DNA of 64,000 nucleotides, taken from positions 248,001-312,000 of the forward strand of contig NZ_JAOVQN010000001.1 of the NCBI RefSeq assembly GCF_025673445.1, given 5' to 3'. The DNA is from Ruegeria_B marisflavi. Its GTDB lineage: Bacteria > Pseudomonadota > Alphaproteobacteria > Rhodobacterales > Rhodobacteraceae. The notes under the pieces were generated by a model. The model made no database searches. It was given only the letters and a program-made list of their open reading frames with translations, and was not told where the DNA came from. The position numbers and the translations under genes are program-made. Positions 44,934 to 53,553 of this stretch are shown here, piece after piece (the stretch's first letter is position 1; every line of letters starts with the position of its first letter).

Positions 44934-45995
44934 CTAGTCCACCAGCACCGTGACCGCGCCCGGCGCCACCGACACGCCCACCTGCGCACCCGTCTCCAGC
45001 AGGCCGCTGGCCCCGGGCAGGTTCGACGCGCGGGCCTTGATCGCCTCGCCGGTCTTCAGTTTCAAATGCGCCACGGTCGCTTCGCCGGAATAGACCACGT
45101 TTTCCACCGTGGCGATCAGTGCGGCGCCTTCGGCGCCGGTTCCTGCCACGGTCACATGTTCGGGCCGGATCAGCACGCTGACCTTGCCGTCGGCCACGCC
45201 TTGCGGCGGTTCGACCGTGAATGTTCCGCCCGCCTCCAGCGTCACCGACCCGGCCGACAACTGCCCGTTCAAAAAGTTCGATTCGCCGATGAAGTTCGCC
45301 ACGAACCGTTCCGAGGGCCGCTCGTAGATCTCGCGCGGGTTCCCGATTTGCAGGATGCGCCCGCCGCTCATCACCGCGATGCGGTCCGACATGGTCAGCG
45401 CTTCTTCCTGGTCATGGGTCACAAAGACAAAGGTGATCCCGGTCTCGCTCTGCAACCGCTTCAACTCGATCTGCATCTCCTTGCGCAGCTTCAGATCCAG
45501 CGCGCTCAGCGGCTCGTCCAGCAACAGCACCTCGGGGTGCGGCGCCAGCGCCCGGGCCAGCGCCACCCGCTGCTGCTGCCCGCCCGATATCTCCGAGGTC
45601 TTGCGATGCTTCAGCTCTTCCATCCGCACCAGCCGCAGCATCTCGTCGACTGTCTTTGCGATCTCGTCCTTGGGCTTGCCCAGCATCTCCAGCCCAAAGG
45701 CGATATTGCCCGCCACGCTCATATGCGGGAACAGGGCATAGTTCTGGAACACCGTGTTCACCGGCCGCTGGTTTGGCGGCAGCCGGGTGATGTCGCGCCC
45801 GCTCAGCCGGATGGCGCCGATGGTCGGCGGTTCGAACCCCGCGATCAGGCGCAGCAATGTGGTCTTGCCGCAGCCCGACGGCCCCAGCAGCGTAAAGAAC
45901 TCGTTTTCCCGGATCGTGACACTGACATCGCGCAACGCGGTAAACGCGGCATCGCCCGCGCCAAAAGTCTTCGTCACCTTGTCGATTTCGATCAT
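44934..45995 (-). CDS. Polyamine-type ABC transporter ATPase (PotA/PotG type)
   Basis: 353 residues from the ATG at 45995. A 42-base extension is not supported. Walker A GPSGCGKT at residues 38-45, signature SGGQQQRVALARAL near 137, Walker B LLLDEPLSALDLK near 157, and a C-terminal TOBE regulatory domain from about 240 (NGQLSAGSVTLEAGGTF). First gene of the operon ATPase / permease / permease / binding protein, divergent from the TetR at 46.1 kb. Confidence 0.95.
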   Translation of the reverse strand: MIEIDKVTKTFGAGDAAFTALRDVSVTIRENEFFTLLGPSGCGKTTLLRLIAGFEPPTIGAIRLSGRDITRLPPNQRPVNTVFQNYALFPHMSVAGNIAFGLEMLGKPKDEIAKTVDEMLRLVRMEELKHRKTSEISGGQQQRVALARALAPHPEVLLLDEPLSALDLKLRKEMQIELKRLQSETGITFVFVTHDQEEALTMSDRIAVMSGGRILQIGNPREIYERPSERFVANFIGESNFLNGQLSAGSVTLEAGGTFTVEPPQGVADGKVSVLIRPEHVTVAGTGAEGAALIATVENVVYSGEATVAHLKLKTGEAIKARASNLPGASGLLETGAQVGVSVAPGAVTVLVD

Positions 45996-46046
45996 GAATG
46001 GCCTTTGGTTTGCTGCGGGCAGATCACATGCTCGCATTAAAGTGCT

Positions 46047-46070
46047 ATTGACAAAAATATTTTAGTCAAT
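46047..46070. promoter_or_regulatory. Near-perfect 24-bp palindrome, probable TetR operator
   Basis: ATTGAC arms at both ends with an A/T core; 11 of 12 base pairs match. It lies in a strongly AT-rich stretch (46040-46105) between the divergent ATPase and TetR genes, unlike the GC-rich surroundings. The arms contain TTGAC, so binding would cover -35 regions on both strands. Confidence 0.65.
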
Positions 46071-46113
46071 AAAAAAATTTTCTTAGAAAAACTTTTTTGC
46101 ATGGGAAATCGAC

Positions 46114-46827
46114 TTGGCATTCGAGCGCCCAAATAGTGATCAGGTCGACCCGGGCGACAGCTCCGAAACCGGTCTGCGCGGTCGTAAGAAGGCTCGGCGC
46201 AGGCAAGAGATTCTGGATGCCGCCGGGCACCTGTTCGCGGTCAACGGCTTCGATGCAACGACACTGGCCGACATCGCGCAGGAGACCGGGGTTTCGCCGC
46301 CCACGGTGTCCAACTACTTCGGGTCCAAGGAAAACATCCTCAGCGCGCTGATCTTCGAAGGGGCAGAGCGCGAGCGGACCAACCACATGAACCTGCCACG
46401 GGAAACCGGCCAGCCCTTTGCCGAGGTTCTGGGTGCCTTCCTTGTCGACCTGACGGCCAAGACCATGCAGATCGCCGGAAAGCGGGTCTGGCGCTATGCC
46501 GAGGCGGCCAATATCCGCCGCCCGCAATCCGAGTTCGAACGCCAGTTCACCAATTCGGATCAAGAGCTCCGCAAGCTGATCGGTACGTTCATGAGCGATT
46601 ACGACATGGTGCTGCGCAATGGCACAGCGCCTGACCCGGATGTGCTGTCGCGGCTGTTCTATGACACCTGGACCATGTGCTATTTCTCTTACATCAAGAA
46701 TGACGCGATGACGTTCGACACCCATCGGGCCGAGGTCATGCAGGCCATTGCCGCGCTGGTCGCCCTCGTGTTCGACGACGGCTTCGCCGCCACCTCTCCC
46801 CTCAAACGCACAAAGGAAGCTCGATGA
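46114..46827 (+). CDS. TetR family regulator of the importer/hydrolase locus
   Basis: 237 residues. The start is TTG at 46114 with GGGAAA upstream; no ATG lies in frame before residue 90. The helix-turn-helix is FDATTLADIAQETGVSPPTVSNYFGSKENIL (residues about 44-74, read in two parts), after a charged N-terminal arm. Stop overlaps the amidohydrolase start by four bases, so regulator and enzyme are made together. Probably controls both itself and the divergent importer operon through the palindrome at 46047. Confidence 0.85.
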   Translation: MAFERPNSDQVDPGDSSETGLRGRKKARRRQEILDAAGHLFAVNGFDATTLADIAQETGVSPPTVSNYFGSKENILSALIFEGAERERTNHMNLPRETGQPFAEVLGAFLVDLTAKTMQIAGKRVWRYAEAANIRRPQSEFERQFTNSDQELRKLIGTFMSDYDMVLRNGTAPDPDVLSRLFYDTWTMCYFSYIKNDAMTFDTHRAEVMQAIAALVALVFDDGFAATSPLKRTKEAR

Positions 46828-48488
46828 GCAACGCCGATCTGGTGATCCTGAACGGTCGGGTCCTGACGATGGATCCAGCCACCCCCCGGGCCGAGGCGCT
46901 TGCCATCTCGGGCGGGCGCATTCTGGCGGTCGGCTCAAACGCCGATATCGCCGCACTGGCCGCCCCCGGCGCGCGCCGGATCGACGCGCAGGGCGGCACC
47001 GTTCTGCCCGGCCTGGTCGAGGCGCATCTGCATCTTTTCGCCGGAGCCTTCGGCCAGCGTTTCCTGCAACTCGACGGTGTGCACGGCCTGGCCGCGCTGC
47101 GCGACAAGGTGCAGGCCTATGCCAAGGCCAATCCGCAAGAGGCGCTGCTGATCTGCAAGGCCGCCGATTACAACCTGTTCGGCGAGGGCGTCACCACCAC
47201 CCGCCAACTGCTCGACCAGGCGCTGGCCGACCGGCCGCTGATCCTGTTTGCGGGCGATCACCATACCGCCTGGGCCAACACCGCCGCGCTGACCGCCGCC
47301 GGTCTGATGCATGGCCGCGACACCCCGCCCGGCAACGAGGTGGTGATGGCCCCCGACGGCACCGCCGCGGGCGAGCTGCGCGAACACGCAGCTTTTGACC
47401 CGGTAATGGTGTTGCGCTCCTCGGGCGGGCGCGAAAGCCTGGGCCTCTTGGGCGTCGAACCTGAAACGCCGCCTACCCCGGCACAGCGCGCCGCCGATCT
47501 GGCGGTGATGCGCGACGGGCTGAAACTCTGCGCCTCCTACGGCTTCACCAGCCTGCACAACATGGACGGCAACCGTTACCAGCTCGATCTGCTGCGCGAG
47601 ATCGAACAGGCGGGCGACCTGATCTGCCGCACCGAGATCCCGTTCCACCTGACCCCGTCGAAACCGGTCTCGTCGCTGGCCGAGGCATCGGAACTGGCGG
47701 CCGAATTCGCCACCGACCGGCTCAGCGCGCGGCGGGTCAAGATGTTCATGGACGGGGTGGTCGACAGCTCCACCGCCGTCATGGTCGAGGATTACGCCGA
47801 CCGCCCCGGCTGGCGCGGCGAACCGCTGCATTCGGCCGAACGCTTCACCGAGGCTGCCATCGAAGCCGACCGGCGCGGCCTGCAAATCTCGGTCCATGCC
47901 ATCGGCGACGGCGCGGTGCGCCGGGTGCTCGACGGCTACGAGGCCGCGCGCCGCGCCAACGGCCCGCGCGATTCGCGCCACCGGATCGAACATATCGAGG
48001 TGCTGCACCCCGACGACCTGCCGCGCTTCCGCGAACTGGGCGTGGTCGCCTCGATGCAGCCGCCGCACCCGCCCGGCGCGATGGATTTCCCGCTCGATCC
48101 CTGGACCACAAAGGTGGGCGCGGCGCGCTGGCCCTGGGCCTTTCCGGTCTCCTACCTGCGGGCGCAGGGCGTGCCCATCGCCTTCGCCTCGGACTGGCCG
48201 GTCTCGGACCTGAACCCGATGCGCGGGGTCAAGGCGGCGGTGATGCGCCAGCCCTGGCGCGACGGCGATCCCGCCCATGCCTGCACCCTGCATGAAGCGC
48301 TGCATGGCTACACCTGGGGCGGCGCCTATGCCGGGTTTGCCGAGGATCGCACCGGCAAGCTGGCCACAGGCTACCTCGCCGATATCGTGATCATGGACCG
48401 AGACCTTGAGGCGATCCCGCCCGAGGAGCTGGACCAGGCCCGCGCGGCCATAACCCTCAGCGAGGGCGTCCCGATCTGGGAGGCGTAA
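46824..48488 (+). CDS. Amidohydrolase (YtcJ-like metal-dependent)
   Basis: 554 residues. Metal-dependent hydrolase of the amidohydrolase superfamily: VEAHLHLF near residue 68, VHAIGDGAVR near 355, HRIEHIEVLH near 388 and ASDWPVSDLNPM near 455. No signal peptide. Hydrolyses an amide or similar bond; substrates of YtcJ-like enzymes are mostly unknown. Coupled to the TetR gene. Confidence 0.88.
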   Translation: MSNADLVILNGRVLTMDPATPRAEALAISGGRILAVGSNADIAALAAPGARRIDAQGGTVLPGLVEAHLHLFAGAFGQRFLQLDGVHGLAALRDKVQAYAKANPQEALLICKAADYNLFGEGVTTTRQLLDQALADRPLILFAGDHHTAWANTAALTAAGLMHGRDTPPGNEVVMAPDGTAAGELREHAAFDPVMVLRSSGGRESLGLLGVEPETPPTPAQRAADLAVMRDGLKLCASYGFTSLHNMDGNRYQLDLLREIEQAGDLICRTEIPFHLTPSKPVSSLAEASELAAEFATDRLSARRVKMFMDGVVDSSTAVMVEDYADRPGWRGEPLHSAERFTEAAIEADRRGLQISVHAIGDGAVRRVLDGYEAARRANGPRDSRHRIEHIEVLHPDDLPRFRELGVVASMQPPHPPGAMDFPLDPWTTKVGAARWPWAFPVSYLRAQGVPIAFASDWPVSDLNPMRGVKAAVMRQPWRDGDPAHACTLHEALHGYTWGGAYAGFAEDRTGKLATGYLADIVIMDRDLEAIPPEELDQARAAITLSEGVPIWEA

Positions 48489-48490
48489 CC

Positions 48491-49207
48491 TCAGCCAAGG
48501 CCGGCGCGGGCCCGCGCCAGCCAATTGGTAAACAGCGTCTCGGCCAGATGTGACAGCTCGGCCTCGTGCCGCTCCAGCATCTCGATCATCACCCGCTCCG
48601 GGTCGGGGCCCAGCTTCGGTGTCAGATCCTCGATCACGCCGGGGCTGGCGAACCAGTCACGCATCGTCGCGGTGTCGATCTCGGGATGAAACTGCACCGA
48701 GCCCACCGCGCCCTTCCCGGTCATGTGCTGGTTGCCGCAATCGCCGGTCTCGGCCAGCGGCGCATAGCCCGGCGGCAGCGCCTTGATCTCGGCCGAATGC
48801 CAGCTGAACACGGGGAATTCCTCGGGCAGCCCCTCCAGCAACCCCGCCTGCGGCCCGGACCGGCGCACCGGGATCACCCCGAACTCCGCCACCTCGGCCG
48901 GCCCCACCTCGCCGCCCAACGCGGCAGCAAGCAACTGGTGACCGAAACAGATCCCGAAATAGGGCTTGCCCGCCTCGACCGCGCGGCGGATCAGGTCCAG
49001 CTCGTCCACCAACCAAGGATATTTGTCGGTCTCCCAGACCTGCATCACCCCGCCCAGCACCCAGAGCGCGTCGAATGTATCGAGCGCGGGCAGGCGCGTG
49101 GCCTCGGGCATCAGCACGGCTCGTGTCCCGATCCCCTCGCGCGCGAACAGCGCCCGGAACCGCCCGGCATGTTCAAACTCCGCATGTTGCAGGATCAATA
49201 CGCGCAT
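48491..49207 (-). CDS. Class I glutamine amidotransferase-like protein
   Basis: 238 residues. Catalytic triad visible: Cys87 in GICFGHQ, His174 and Glu176 in QFHPEID. It matches GMP-synthase-like amidotransferase/gamma-glutamyl hydrolase proteins without a synthetase domain. Convergent with the amidohydrolase (two-base gap). Inference: may release glutamate from a gamma-glutamyl compound, such as a glutamylated amine, but this is not shown. Confidence 0.85.
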   Translation of the reverse strand: MRVLILQHAEFEHAGRFRALFAREGIGTRAVLMPEATRLPALDTFDALWVLGGVMQVWETDKYPWLVDELDLIRRAVEAGKPYFGICFGHQLLAAALGGEVGPAEVAEFGVIPVRRSGPQAGLLEGLPEEFPVFSWHSAEIKALPPGYAPLAETGDCGNQHMTGKGAVGSVQFHPEIDTATMRDWFASPGVIEDLTPKLGPDPERVMIEMLERHEAELSHLAETLFTNWLARARAGLG

Positions 49208-49326
49208 CCGCCTTGCCTCGCCCCGGTCCGTTTACCCCGTTTGTGCAGCGGCGCTCGGCGGCTGGCAACTCGAAACCGCGCCACCCCGCTTGCAAGGGCG
49301 CCTGAACGCGCCTAAATCTGCCCCCC

Positions 49327-49803
49327 ATGGCCAAGCAAAAGATAGACCCGAACTACAAGGTGATTGCCGAGAACCGGCGCGCGCGCTTCGATTACGCGAT
49401 CGAGGACGACGTCGAATGCGGCATCGTGCTCGAAGGGTCCGAGGTCAAGGCGCTGCGCGGCAGCGGCACCAATATCGCTGACAGTTACGCCGCCGTGGAA
49501 AACGGCGAACTCTGGCTGGTCAACTCCTACATCCCGCCCTACGGACAGGCCAAGATGTTCCGCCACGAGGAGCGCCGCCGCCGCAAGCTCCTCGTCTCGC
49601 GCAAGCAGCTGGCCGATTTCTGGAACGCGACCCAGCGCAAGGGCATGACGCTGGTGCCGCTGGTGCTCTATTTCAATCACAAGGGCATCGCCAAGATGAA
49701 GCTCGGCATCGCCAAGGGCAAGAAGATCCACGACAAGCGCGAAACCGAGGCCAAGCGCGACTGGAACCGCCAGAAACAGCGCCTGCTCAAGGAAAACTCC
49801 TGA
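49327..49803 (+). CDS. smpB: SsrA-binding protein SmpB
   Basis: 158 residues, standard. Binds tmRNA and brings it to stalled ribosomes for trans-translation. Features: YKVIAENRRARFDYAIEDDVECGIVLEGSEVKALR at the start, the DSYA segment and the C-terminal basic tail KKIHDKRETEAKRDWNRQKQRLL. No tmRNA gene (ssrA) in the window. The 119-base gap to the amidotransferase gene shows nothing else. Confidence 0.97.
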   Translation: MAKQKIDPNYKVIAENRRARFDYAIEDDVECGIVLEGSEVKALRGSGTNIADSYAAVENGELWLVNSYIPPYGQAKMFRHEERRRRKLLVSRKQLADFWNATQRKGMTLVPLVLYFNHKGIAKMKLGIAKGKKIHDKRETEAKRDWNRQKQRLLKENS

Positions 49804-49853
49804 CCGGGCATGCGGCAGAGCGCGAGCTGGGGGGCCAGCCCCCCAGACCCCCC

Positions 49854-49916
49854 GGAGTATTTCCGACCAGAAAGAAGCAAGAGCGATCAGGGTTTCTTTC
49901 TGGTGCCAAATACTCC
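49854..49916. repeat. Inverted repeat between convergent smpB and cyclase genes
   Basis: GGAGTATTTCCGACCAGAAA at 49854-49873 pairs with its near complement at 49894-49916, loop about 17 bases. Same unit as the pair at 17.6 kb. Position between convergent genes fits a bidirectional terminator. The rest of the 196-base gap holds a GGGGGG-CC-rich hairpin (49829-49844) and no gene. Confidence 0.6.
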
Positions 49917-49999
49917 TGCCGGAGGCGTCCGCCCGGGCCACAGGCGGGACGTCAAGCGGCCTTGAGCATCCCGATCAGCATACGCTCCGTCCCCGCCAC

Positions 50000-51868
50000 T
50001 CAGTTCTCGGGAATCCCGGCCTGAACCAGCGCATCCAGGTATCTTTCCAGGAATGTCTGGTTCCTGTGGGTTGCCCGAATCTGCCTGAAATAGGCGGCGC
50101 TGGCTTGCGGAAAGATTGCAAGCATCTTCCGGGCCTCCTTGCGCGCCTCTTCCATCTTGCCCTCGAAAACAGCGGCGACCACCAACACGGACTGCGCCTG
50201 GGGCTTGGCCCGGACATCCTTCATGTCGGATGCCAGAACCTCGCGCGCCAGTTTCCTGGCCTCGTCGTAGAGGCCCAGTTCCAGACGGGCATAGGTGACG
50301 GAGGCAGGCAGCCACTCGGGATAGTCGGGCTCCAGCCGCATGCCCCGCTCCATCAGCTCCAGCCCCTCGCGTGGCTGTCCGGATGTCGCCTTGACCAGCC
50401 CGCCCAGCGCGTTTGCGTCGGCGCTGCCCGGCGCCAGCGCAATCGCCTTGTCGGCCAGCGCGATGGCCTCGTCATGTTGGCCCACTACTTGCGTCAGGAT
50501 CGCGGCCAGGGTGTAAAAATCCCCGTATTCTTCCAGTTCGATGGCATGTGAGGAAAAATCCATCGCCTTTTGCCAATCCGTTGCCGGATCGTTGGGCAGG
50601 CCAAGCGTTAGCTTCTGCCAGAAAAGCCAGCCCATAAGGTAGTTTGTGTTCGCCCGGTCGGGATCCTTGCGATAGAGCGCGCCCCAAAGGCGTTCGGCAT
50701 TCGCATGACCTTCGGGGCTGAACTTCTGAAACTCGGCCCGACCCTGGACCATGGCGACATAATTCTCGAAACTGCCCGACCTTTCGAGCCATGTCCGGGT
50801 GCCTTCTCCCACCGTCAACGATACCGAAAGCTCCTCGAACACGCGCCGGGATATCCCGTCCTGCAAGGCAAGTAGGTCGCCCATGCTGCTGTCTTCGCGG
50901 ATCGACCAGATCTGCTGACCCTTGATCGCGTCGGCCAGTTCGGTGGTCACCCGCAGCGTCTCGCCAGAGCGCAACACGCTGCCACTGAGAATATAGCGCA
51001 CGCCAAGGTCGCGGGCGACGTCAGTCGCGTTCACCTGCCGGTTCTTGTACCCGTTCATCGTCGAATGCGCGATCACCAGCATGTCGGGTGAAAACGACAG
51101 GGTTGAAGTTACGCTTTCGGTGATCGCATCCGCCACCCAGCCCTGCGATCCCGCCTCGCCGCGCGTTTCAAAGGGCAACACCGCGATTGACGGCTTTTTC
51201 GGCAGTTCCAGCGCCATTTCCTCCGGATCGACCGGGGTGAAATCCGGCCGCGTCCAGACCCAGCCCAGCACACCAAGCGCGACCGCCGCAGCAAGCAAGA
51301 CCAGCGCCGGGCGCGCAAACCGCCCCTGCATGGCCCCTCCATGGGGTGCAACAGGGCCATCCGTGACCTGAAACACCCGCACCGGGGTCGAGATATTCTT
51401 CAGCCGTTTCTCGCCCAGCGGCCGGTACCCGACCTCGACCTGCGATTTCAGCATGTCATGGGCGGTGCCCGAGACCACGATGCCGCCCGGTTCGGCCAGC
51501 GCCTCCAGCCGCGCGGCGATGTTCACCCCATCGCCATAGATATCGCCCTCGTCGAACACCACGTCGCCCAGATTGATGGCGATGCGGTAGCGGATGCGCC
51601 GGTCCTCGGGCACCTCCGCCTCGCGCGCAATCATGGCGCGCTGGACCAGCACGGCGGCCTGCATCGCCTCGACGACCGAGTTGAACTCGGCGATCAGCCC
51701 GTCGCCGGTCAGCTTGATGATCCGCCCGTGGTGGTCGCGGATGGTGGGGTCGATCAGCTCCAGCCGGTGCCGTTTCTGCCGCGCCAGCGTGCCCGCCTCG
51801 TCCAGCTCGACCAGGCGGCTGAAGCCGACCATGTCGGCGGCCAGGATTGCAGCGATACGCCGTTCCAT
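50000..51868 (-). CDS. Adenylate cyclase (class III) with C-terminal TPR region
   Basis: 622 residues. Class III cyclase domain at the N-terminus: metal-binding Asp12 (AADMVGFS) and Asp56 (LTGDGLIAEF), and YGDGVNIAARLEALAEPGG near 135. A membrane helix (about 185-207, ALVLLAAAVALGVLGWVW) separates it from a beta-rich, FlgO-like/TolB-like part (SIAVLPFET to about 330), and then TPR-type repeats (about 400-600). Makes cAMP in response to unknown partners bound by the outer part. This architecture is common in alphaproteobacteria. Confidence 0.88.
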   Translation of the reverse strand: MERRIAAILAADMVGFSRLVELDEAGTLARQKRHRLELIDPTIRDHHGRIIKLTGDGLIAEFNSVVEAMQAAVLVQRAMIAREAEVPEDRRIRYRIAINLGDVVFDEGDIYGDGVNIAARLEALAEPGGIVVSGTAHDMLKSQVEVGYRPLGEKRLKNISTPVRVFQVTDGPVAPHGGAMQGRFARPALVLLAAAVALGVLGWVWTRPDFTPVDPEEMALELPKKPSIAVLPFETRGEAGSQGWVADAITESVTSTLSFSPDMLVIAHSTMNGYKNRQVNATDVARDLGVRYILSGSVLRSGETLRVTTELADAIKGQQIWSIREDSSMGDLLALQDGISRRVFEELSVSLTVGEGTRTWLERSGSFENYVAMVQGRAEFQKFSPEGHANAERLWGALYRKDPDRANTNYLMGWLFWQKLTLGLPNDPATDWQKAMDFSSHAIELEEYGDFYTLAAILTQVVGQHDEAIALADKAIALAPGSADANALGGLVKATSGQPREGLELMERGMRLEPDYPEWLPASVTYARLELGLYDEARKLAREVLASDMKDVRAKPQAQSVLVVAAVFEGKMEEARKEARKMLAIFPQASAAYFRQIRATHRNQTFLERYLDALVQAGIPEN

Positions 51869-51939
51869 CTTGCCCCCTCCAACACCCGGCCGCGATTAAC
51901 CGTTGGCGGTCCTCTGGCCGGGCAGGATATGCTCCGGCG

Positions 51940-52290
51940 TCAGTCCGGGTTCACCACCCGGATCAGCTTGCGTTCCAGCACCCGCAGCACCGATTTCAGA
52001 TCGTGACCACGCTTAAGGATACGTCCGTCCATGCCCACAACCGCATACATACCCTGTCGCCCCCGCAGGCGCGGTCGCTTTTCGATGCGGTAGAGCGGGT
52101 GTTCGGCGGTGCGCCGGAACACCGAGAACACCGCCACGTCGGTCAGGTTGGAAATGCCGTAATCGCGCCATTCGCCGGCGGCCACCATGCGGCCATACAC
52201 GCCAAGGATGACGGACAATTCGCGCCTGTCAAAGGCGACCTGAGTCTGGGCCGGGCCCGCGGGATACGGGCTGGGAGGCTGCATGTTCAT
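51940..52290 (-). CDS. DUF2794 family conserved protein
   Basis: 116 residues from the ATG at 52290; the frame extends upstream only through a TTG. Conserved alphaproteobacterial block: GEWRDYGISNLTDVAVFSVF, RTAEHPLYRIEKRP, GMDGRILKRGHDLKSVLRVL. Function unknown. It is typically next to housekeeping genes. The 71 bases between it and the cyclase gene show no feature. Confidence 0.88.
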   Translation of the reverse strand: MNMQPPSPYPAGPAQTQVAFDRRELSVILGVYGRMVAAGEWRDYGISNLTDVAVFSVFRRTAEHPLYRIEKRPRLRGRQGMYAVVGMDGRILKRGHDLKSVLRVLERKLIRVVNPD

Positions 52291-52320
52291 GTTTACAGCT
52301 TGCCGCAATTTGCGGGCAAA

Positions 52321-52809
52321 TCAAGCCTCCCGCGTATCCTCTGTGCCGGGCTGAGGCGTGCCGGGCACGCCGCGCCGATGCGCGTCGGGCACCCAATCGG
52401 CATCGGCGCGGTTCCAGAACCGGTTCGGATTGTCCTGATCCAGCCCCCGGATATGGCGGGTGCGCAGGGCGGCCACCACCTGGATCACCGGCTCCTCGTA
52501 GGGATGCGCGCGATAGATCGCGCGGATCACCCGTTCCAGCCGCGCGGCTCCTTCGGGCAGGAAGAAGCTCAGCTCGAGACAGGGTACCTCGACCGCCACC
52601 TCGGTGGCCGCGTTCACCCCGCCGGGCAGCGAGCGAAAGCGCTGCACGCCGCCGGTCTCGTGGCTGACCTGATCGTAATCGCCCCATTGCAACGGGTCCT
52701 CCGCCAGGATCGCCGCCCGCAGGGCGGCCGCCTCTGGCGCGGGCACCTGCACCATCACCCGATACCCCGCCTCGGCGGTGAACCGCTCCGAGCTCAGGCG
52801 GGGCAGCAT
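52321..52809 (-). CDS. NIF3/YqfO-like domain protein
   Basis: 162 residues. The ATG at 52809 lies inside the end of the ArsR gene (16-base overlap). Alternating beta-alpha chain with YRVMVQVPAPEAAALRAAIL, GDYDQVSHETGG, the ELSFFLPEGAARLERVIRA helix and AHPYEEPVIQVV, which match the YqfO/NIF3 inserted (CutA-like) domain. Metal-handling or structural role; function unknown. C-terminal 40 residues are extra. Confidence 0.72.
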   Translation of the reverse strand: MLPRLSSERFTAEAGYRVMVQVPAPEAAALRAAILAEDPLQWGDYDQVSHETGGVQRFRSLPGGVNAATEVAVEVPCLELSFFLPEGAARLERVIRAIYRAHPYEEPVIQVVAALRTRHIRGLDQDNPNRFWNRADADWVPDAHRRGVPGTPQPGTEDTREA

Positions 52810-53489
52810 TGTCCGCCCTCCCAGCGCAGCCCGAGGATCTGGCGCAGCGCTGCCGCCCCGGCAGGGGTCACATCCAGGCCCCGCTCGCCCCGGATGCGCC
52901 GCAGCCATCCGGCGGTCAGACCGTGGGTCAGGATCTCGCGCCCGATGGGGCCCGCCACATGCGGCAGCCGCTCGGTCCAGTCCAGGCAGGGCCGCGCCAG
53001 CGGCGCCCGCCCGCTCAGGCTGACCCCCAGTTTCGCCCAGCGTTCCGAGGGTACCGCACGGTATTGCGCCCCATCCGGCAGCAGGTCGCCCGAGGCCAGC
53101 AGGGCCTGCGCGATCCCCACCCCCAGCCGCCCGGCTAGGTGGTCGTAACAGCTGCGCGCCTCCAGCATCTTCAGCCGCGCGCCCTTGCGCTGCTGCGCGC
53201 GGTACAGGTGATCGCTCGGCGCCAGCGCCGACAGGGTTTCCAGCGCCTCGGCCACTTCCGGCCCCGCGATCCGGTGATAGAGGCACCGGCCGCTGCGCGC
53301 CGCGCTGATCAGCCCGGCCTCCTCCAGCCGCCGCAGATGCGCGGTGGCGGTCTGCGGCGTGATACCGGCGGCGCTGGCCAGCTCCTTGTTGGTATAGGCG
53401 CGGCCGTCCATCAGTTCGCACAGCATCCGCGCGCGGCTGGTATCGGCAAGGGCGGCGCCCAGGATATCGAGGCGAGGGGTCAGGGTCAT
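52794..53489 (-). CDS. ArsR family transcriptional regulator with long C-terminal domain
   Basis: 231 residues from the ATG at 53489 (a GTG six bases upstream is an alternative). N-terminal winged helix: AYTNKELASAAGITPQTATAHLRRLEEAGLI (residues about 31-62, read in two parts). Much longer than ordinary ArsR (about 110). The C-terminal part has PCLDWTERLPHVAGPIGREIL and LDVTPAGAAALRQILG, resembling a second winged helix, and ends QCCPA. Coupled to the NIF3-like gene by a 16-base overlap. Confidence 0.84.
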   Translation of the reverse strand: MTLTPRLDILGAALADTSRARMLCELMDGRAYTNKELASAAGITPQTATAHLRRLEEAGLISAARSGRCLYHRIAGPEVAEALETLSALAPSDHLYRAQQRKGARLKMLEARSCYDHLAGRLGVGIAQALLASGDLLPDGAQYRAVPSERWAKLGVSLSGRAPLARPCLDWTERLPHVAGPIGREILTHGLTAGWLRRIRGERGLDVTPAGAAALRQILGLRWEGGQCCPA

Positions 53490-53553
53490 GTCCACAACCT
53501 AACCCGCCCGCCCCGCGTGCCCCAGCAAAAACACTTCGCCCGCGGCCTGATCG

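Noticed and set aside
46097..46351. ATG-started frame overlapping the second TetR gene
   Set aside because: It is in another frame and shows no helix-turn-helix, while the TTG-started frame gives a full TetR protein.
49208..49326. tmRNA (ssrA) next to smpB
   Set aside because: The gap is too short and has no tRNA-like ends.
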